This document shows positions 6,196 to 8,561 of a DNA stretch of 8,561 nt, piece after piece. A model generated the notes under the pieces. That model had not been told where the DNA came from. It ran no database searches and saw only the letters and a list, made by a program, of their open reading frames with translations. A program made the translations under genes and the position numbers. Each line of letters starts with the position of its first letter. Position 1 is the first letter of the stretch. The stretch is taken from NCBI GenBank assembly GCA_945867755.1, contig CAMBJN010000053.1, forward strand, positions 1-8,561. The letters are read 5' to 3'. The stretch is from Polynucleobacter meluiroseus (GTDB taxonomy: Bacteria; Pseudomonadota; Gammaproteobacteria; Burkholderiales; Burkholderiaceae).

Positions 6196-7423
6196 AACCA
6201 AAGCATTACTCGTTTGCATATTTCTAGGTTTTTCTAGTGGACTGCCTTTATTCATTCTTTATAACTTGCTTTCAGCATGGTTAAAGAGTGAAGGCGTTGA
6301 CTTAAAGGCGATTGGTTTATTTGCATTGGTGGGCATGCCCTACACATGGAAGTTCTTGTGGGCTCCAGCGATGGATAGATTCAAGTTGCCATTTTTGGGG
6401 CGGCGCCGCGGCTGGATGGTCGTGACTCAAATTGCTGTGATGTTGGCCGTGATCTTAATGGGCCAATTTAATCCAAGCACTGAAATTTGGATCGTGGTTT
6501 TTTTAGCATCCATTGTTGCTTTCTTCTCGGCCAGCCAAGACATTGTGGTTGATGCGCATCGTCGTGAGTGGTTGACCGAAGGTCAGATGGGTTCTGGTAC
6601 AGCTCTCTTTGTGAATGCGTATAAGTTATCAACGTTGGTGCCTGGATCACTTTCATTGATCTTGTCAGATCTAATTACTTGGGATTGGGTATTTTTTATC
6701 ACTGGCCTATTCATGTTGCCCGGTATTTTGACAACTCTCTTAGTTTCTGAGCCAAGAGAGTATGGTCCACCACCACAAACTATGAAAGAGGCAGTGATTG
6801 AACCTTTTAAAGAGTTCATTCATCGCTCAGGCTGGAAGCACGCGGCCTTTATTTTGTTATTCATATTCCTCTACAAGCTGGGTGATTCTATGGCGAGTGC
6901 TTTGGCCACACCTTTTTATATTGAGCTTGGTTTTACCCGAACTGAGATTGGCATCGTTGCAAAAAATGCGGGCCTTTGGGCCAGCATCCTCGGCGGAATC
7001 CTTGGTGCGTATTGGATGTTAAAAACAGGGGTCAACAAAGGCTTGTGGATTTTTGGGGTATTGCAAGCAGTCGCTACTTTTGGTTTTGTCGTGCTTGCTC
7101 AGTCAGGCCCTGATTTATGGGTTTTATCTTGGGTGATTGGTTTTGAGGCAATCACTGCAGGTCTTGGTACCGCAGCTTTCACGGCCTATCTTGCCCTAGA
7201 GACCAACCCACGCTTTACCGCAACTCAATTTGCTTTATTCACAAGCTTATCTGCTGTGCCACGAACTTTTATCAATGCATTAACGGGTTACATCGTTGAA
7301 TTCACTGGGTGGACTAACTTCTTTATCATTTGTGTTATTTTGGCATTACCTGGGTTGATGTTGTTGCCCAAGATTGCACCGTGGCGCGAAGAAAAAAAAT
7401 CTCCATTTGAAAAAGCCGTGTGA
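6164..7423 (+). CDS. ampG: Muropeptide permease AmpG (MFS transporter)
   Basis: Inner-membrane proton-linked carrier that takes GlcNAc-anhydroMurNAc muropeptides from periplasm to cytosol for cell-wall recycling; in many bacteria this also controls AmpC beta-lactamase induction. The 419 residues are mostly hydrophobic and fit about 12 membrane helices, shorter than the roughly 490-residue E. coli protein with 14. AmpG marks seen: SSGLPL (24-29), VGMPYTWKFLWAPAMDR (56-72) followed by GRRRGW (79-84), SASQDIVVDA (122-131), and YKLGD in the second half (237-241). The start is TTG 6164, within metW, with a Shine-Dalgarno in front. An A8 run at 7392-7399 encodes KK near the C-terminus. Four bases separate its stop from the next ATG. 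No ampC or ampR is present in the window, so a recycling role is the safe reading. Confidence 0.94.
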   Translation: MQSIEHVGPSKTKALLVCIFLGFSSGLPLFILYNLLSAWLKSEGVDLKAIGLFALVGMPYTWKFLWAPAMDRFKLPFLGRRRGWMVVTQIAVMLAVILMGQFNPSTEIWIVVFLASIVAFFSASQDIVVDAHRREWLTEGQMGSGTALFVNAYKLSTLVPGSLSLILSDLITWDWVFFITGLFMLPGILTTLLVSEPREYGPPPQTMKEAVIEPFKEFIHRSGWKHAAFILLFIFLYKLGDSMASALATPFYIELGFTRTEIGIVAKNAGLWASILGGILGAYWMLKTGVNKGLWIFGVLQAVATFGFVVLAQSGPDLWVLSWVIGFEAITAGLGTAAFTAYLALETNPRFTATQFALFTSLSAVPRTFINALTGYIVEFTGWTNFFIICVILALPGLMLLPKIAPWREEKKSPFEKAV

Positions 7424-7427
7424 TCAA

Positions 7428-8294
7428 ATGATTTCAGTCTATTTCCCCCGTCTCAAAAAATATACTTTATGTGGCTTTGTTGTTTTGTTGGCTGCGTGCG
7501 GCAGCTCATCAAGGCAGGGCCCCATCGATGGCGTGAAAGTTGGTAATAGCTCCAACCTTAAAGACATGGTTCCTGCCAGCCAATTGGAGGCGTCAGCCAC
7601 TAGGCAGTACAACTCTATGAAGCAAAAGGCATCGCAAAAAAATGCCTTGGCGCCCGACAATCATCCGCAAGTAATTCGTTTGCGAGCGATTGCAAAAAAA
7701 ATATTGCCACATGCCTATGCCTGGAATCCAGAATCTCAGGCTTGGAAATGGGAAGTTAATTTATTCATTTCTGATGAAGTCAATGCATTTTGTATGCCTG
7801 GTGGAAAGATTGCTTTTTATATCGGCATCATAGAAAAGCTGAAGTTAAATGATGATGAAGTTGCCACTGTGATGGGCCATGAAATTGCCCATGCTTTGCG
7901 TGAGCATGCAAGAGACCGAATCGCTAAAGCGCAATTGAGTAATTTAGGCGCCAGCGTTTTGTCTTCAGCCTTAGGCTTGGGTAATATAGGCGGCCAAGCC
8001 TTGGGGCAGGGACTACAAATTTTAGGCTTGAGCTTTTCAAGGGCCGATGAAAGAGATGCAGATTTGGTTGGTATGGATATCGCAGCCAGGGCTGGTTACG
8101 ATCCGCGCGCCGGAATTTCTTTATGGCAAAAAATGGGTCAACTGTCGAAAGAAAAACAACCGGAGTGGCTCTCAACCCACCCAACTGGCGATAGTCGAAT
8201 TTACGAAATTCAAAAAAACATCAATGAGGCTTTATTTTTGTATGCGCGCGCCAAAAATACAACCGTTGATAAATTACCTAACTACAAACCTTAA
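7428..8294 (+). CDS. M48 family zinc metallopeptidase lipoprotein
   Basis: A predicted periplasm-facing lipoprotein protease. From ATG 7428 it has 288 residues. The N-terminus has basic residues (R8, K10, K11), a hydrophobic core and the lipobox LLAAC with C24 as lipidated Cys; G25 and S26 after it suggest sorting to the outer membrane. The M48 core is complete: HEIAH at 151-155 (two zinc His and catalytic Glu), third ligand E208 in RADERDAD, and STHP (249-252). There are no TPR repeats, so it is closer to the small YcaL/LoiP type than to BepA, and a role in outer-membrane protein quality control is inferred. I reject an in-frame TTG at 7374, which would place 18 extra residues before the signal peptide. 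The start lies 4 bases after the ampG stop without a clear Shine-Dalgarno, so coupling is likely. Poly-A runs of 6 to 8 are frequent in its Lys codons. Confidence 0.93.
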   Translation: MISVYFPRLKKYTLCGFVVLLAACGSSSRQGPIDGVKVGNSSNLKDMVPASQLEASATRQYNSMKQKASQKNALAPDNHPQVIRLRAIAKKILPHAYAWNPESQAWKWEVNLFISDEVNAFCMPGGKIAFYIGIIEKLKLNDDEVATVMGHEIAHALREHARDRIAKAQLSNLGASVLSSALGLGNIGGQALGQGLQILGLSFSRADERDADLVGMDIAARAGYDPRAGISLWQKMGQLSKEKQPEWLSTHPTGDSRIYEIQKNINEALFLYARAKNTTVDKLPNYKP

Positions 8295-8297
8295 GTT

Positions 8298-8561
8298 TTA
8301 TAAACCCTCGTAGTCAATGATTAGCGGGGCGTGATCAGAGAACTTTTGAGCTTTATAAATTTCTACGCGTTGAGCTTTCTTAGCAATCCCGGGAGTTGCA
8401 ATTTGATAGTCAATTCTCCAGCCCACATTTTTTGCGTACGCCTGACCTCTTTGACTCCACCATGTGTAACATTCATCTTCTGTATTTGGATGTAGGTGAC
8501 GATAGACATCCATGAATCCAGCCTCAGTGAAAAGATGAGTCATCCATTCACGCTCTTCTGG
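8298..8561 (-). CDS. xth: Exodeoxyribonuclease III, C-terminal part (5' end cut by window edge)
   Basis: Cytosolic base-excision-repair nuclease (AP endonuclease and 3'-5' exonuclease). Only the last 87 residues are visible. The frame is open to the right edge and begins PEEREWMTHL, so the ATG at 8543-8541 is an internal Met and the real start lies beyond the window. Family marks: YTWWSQR, NVGWRIDYQIAT (with the Asp of the WRID motif) and SDHAPLII near the C-terminus, which holds the catalytic Asp-His pair. The closing YEGL is short, as usual. The stop (complement of 8298-8300) is 3 bases from the peptidase stop, and the genes converge. The exoA/xthA naming varies among betaproteobacteria. 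Confidence 0.93.
   Translation of the reverse strand, partial: PEEREWMTHLFTEAGFMDVYRHLHPNTEDECYTWWSQRGQAYAKNVGWRIDYQIATPGIAKKAQRVEIYKAQKFSDHAPLIIDYEGL

Larger units (their letters stand above)
2214..8294 (+). other. Putative seven-gene operon argB-HAD-slmA-metX-metW-ampG-M48
   Basis: Seven + strand genes are joined by gaps or overlaps of +16, -4, -4, -4, -32 and +4 bases. No hairpin with a T-tract was seen at any junction, and no junction has room for a separate leader. Three successive ATGA overlaps link the HAD gene, slmA, metX and metW. One transcript from the region before 2214 is the simplest reading; internal promoters inside coding sequence cannot be excluded. No clear intrinsic terminator follows the last gene. 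Confidence 0.75.

Noticed and set aside
7374..7376. TTG as an earlier start of the M48 gene
   Set aside because: It would put 18 residues before the lipoprotein signal peptide, whose normal start is ATG 7428.
8541..8543. ATG as the start of the - strand exonuclease gene
   Set aside because: It is an internal Met of the exonuclease III family; the frame continues to the window edge with family-like residues.
1..8561. Mobile element, phage remnant or defence island
   Set aside because: All genes are chromosomal housekeeping or transport types in consistent order and orientation; no transposase, integrase or terminal inverted repeats were seen.

Overview
The window looks like ordinary chromosome from a betaproteobacterium, most likely Burkholderiales and probably Polynucleobacter or a close relative. 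I base this on the moderate-to-low GC by eye, the gene content and order (argB, HAD phosphatase, slmA, metX, metW, ampG) and the protein sequences. The genus is an inference from family resemblance, not a database match.

Layout. (1) Positions 1-2084 hold the 3' part of a TonB-dependent outer-membrane receptor gene of the ZnuD-like group. The reading frame is open to the left edge, and the visible start of the frame encodes the end of a signal peptide. (2) Positions 2085-2213 are the only real intergenic space. It contains two adjacent hairpins, the second a strong intrinsic terminator, followed by a candidate promoter whose predicted start point falls on the argB ATG. (3) Positions 2214-8294 hold seven tightly packed genes on the + strand: argB, a HAD-family pyrimidine 5'-nucleotidase-like gene, slmA, metX, metW, ampG and an M48 metallopeptidase lipoprotein. 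Junctions are +16, -4, -4, -4, -32 and +4 nt, so they are probably one operon. (4) Positions 8298-8561 hold the 3' part of an exodeoxyribonuclease III gene on the - strand. It converges on the operon with only 3 bp between the two stop codons.

How the genes relate. MetX and MetW are a known pair for the acylation of homoserine in methionine synthesis. ArgB is the second step of arginine synthesis. SlmA couples chromosome position to FtsZ assembly. AmpG imports peptidoglycan fragments for recycling, and the M48 lipoprotein probably acts on envelope proteins. The grouping therefore mixes amino-acid synthesis, division control and envelope turnover in one likely transcript.

I see no CRISPR array, tRNA, rRNA, insertion sequence, phage gene or defence system. 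I do not think the window holds a wholly new system. The points most worth a second look are the operon architecture with serial ATGA overlaps, the possibly leaderless argB, the tandem hairpins, the receptor that lacks the histidine-rich loop of classical ZnuD, the TTG start of ampG inside metW, and the A8 run that would join the ampG and peptidase frames after a one-base slip.
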